A DNA stretch of 5,633 nt, taken from positions 1 to 5,633 of the forward strand of contig CAKTZW010000157.1 in the NCBI GenBank assembly GCA_934636065.1. The letters run 5' to 3'. Source of the stretch: an uncultured Labedella sp. (GTDB lineage Bacteria > Actinomycetota > Actinomycetes > Actinomycetales > Microbacteriaceae). Positions 5,453-5,633 of the stretch are shown in pieces. Both the position numbers and the translations under genes were made by a program. Position 1 is the stretch's first letter. Each line of letters begins with the position of its first letter. The notes below the pieces were generated by a model that was not told the origin of the DNA, made no database searches, and saw only the letters and a program-made list of their open reading frames with translations.

Positions 5453-5633
5453 GTGACTGCGCTGACGCTGGGCCGACGCACCGTCGCGACCCGCCCGAGC
5501 GCTACGGTCGCCTTCCTCCCCTCCCTCGGGACCGCCTCTCGCATCTGGGACCCGTTGCTCCGGGAACTCCGCAGACCCGATCGCTTCGACCTGGTGCTCT
5601 TCGAGCTTCCCGGTCACGCCGGTGCGGCCGCCG
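5453..5633 (+). CDS. Alpha/beta hydrolase, enol-lactonase-like (3' end missing)
   Basis: Only the first 60 codons are in the window. The pattern is that of an alpha/beta hydrolase N-terminus: a short first strand (residues 4-14), a hydrophobic strand leading to the oxyanion loop FLPSLGTASRIWDPLL (21-36), then LVLFELPGHAG (47-57), which matches the usual D-x-P-G-H-G turn with Glu in place of Asp. PSLGT followed by WDP resembles 3-oxoadipate enol-lactonases (PcaD type) more than esterases with a plain HGxG loop. The nucleophile Ser, acid and His lie beyond the window edge, so activity cannot be checked. It is transcribed in the same direction as the TetR gene, 87 nt away, from its own operator-covered promoter. 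A role as lactonase or esterase on a sugar lactone or acylated glycoside is conjecture from context. Confidence 0.82.
   Translation, partial: MTALTLGRRTVATRPSATVAFLPSLGTASRIWDPLLRELRRPDRFDLVLFELPGHAGAAA

Noticed and set aside
1..5633. Mobile element, tRNA, rRNA or phage signatures
   Set aside because: No transposase, integrase, terminal inverted repeats, attachment-site duplication or structured RNA gene was seen. Codon use is uniform along the window.

Overview
The window is high-GC bacterial DNA with strong G/C bias at third codon positions, GTG starts, tightly packed genes and a probable leaderless regulator transcript. Together with the style of the TetR protein this points to an actinobacterium, most likely of the Microbacteriaceae. 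That placement is an inference from composition and protein style, not from a marker gene.

Region 1 (1-4505) is one plus-strand operon, entered in mid-gene. It holds a Kv-beta/YghZ-like aldo/keto reductase lacking its N-terminus (1-981), a second, shorter aldo/keto reductase (1001-1831), and a large GH78 alpha-L-rhamnosidase (1824-4505) that overlaps the second reductase by 8 nt. Both reductases keep the Asp/Tyr/Lys/His catalytic set. The rhamnosidase keeps the GH78 acidic residues and has no signal peptide, so it probably acts in the cytoplasm on imported rhamnosides. A plausible reading is that the rhamnosidase releases L-rhamnose and the reductases oxidise or reduce the sugar or the aglycone. 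No canonical rhamnose catabolic gene (isomerase, kinase, aldolase) is visible.

Region 2 (4506-4783) is non-coding. It carries two overlapping, mutually exclusive hairpins that may end the operon, then a run of 14 G inside a 52-nt nearly pure purine strand, then the promoter of the next gene.

Region 3 (4728-5633) is a small regulatory module: a TetR-family repressor (4784-5365) followed, in the same direction, by the start of an alpha/beta hydrolase (5453 to the window edge) that resembles 3-oxoadipate enol-lactonases at its N-terminus. The strongest new observation is a pair of near-identical palindromic sites, core CGGTCA-w-TGAyCG. One lies upstream of the TetR gene and one lies between the likely -35 and -10 of the hydrolase promoter. 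They share 15 of 17 bases and are very probably the operators of this repressor, giving autoregulation plus control of the hydrolase. Nothing here qualifies as a wholly new system; the window reads as a carbohydrate or glycoside utilisation locus with a readable regulatory circuit.
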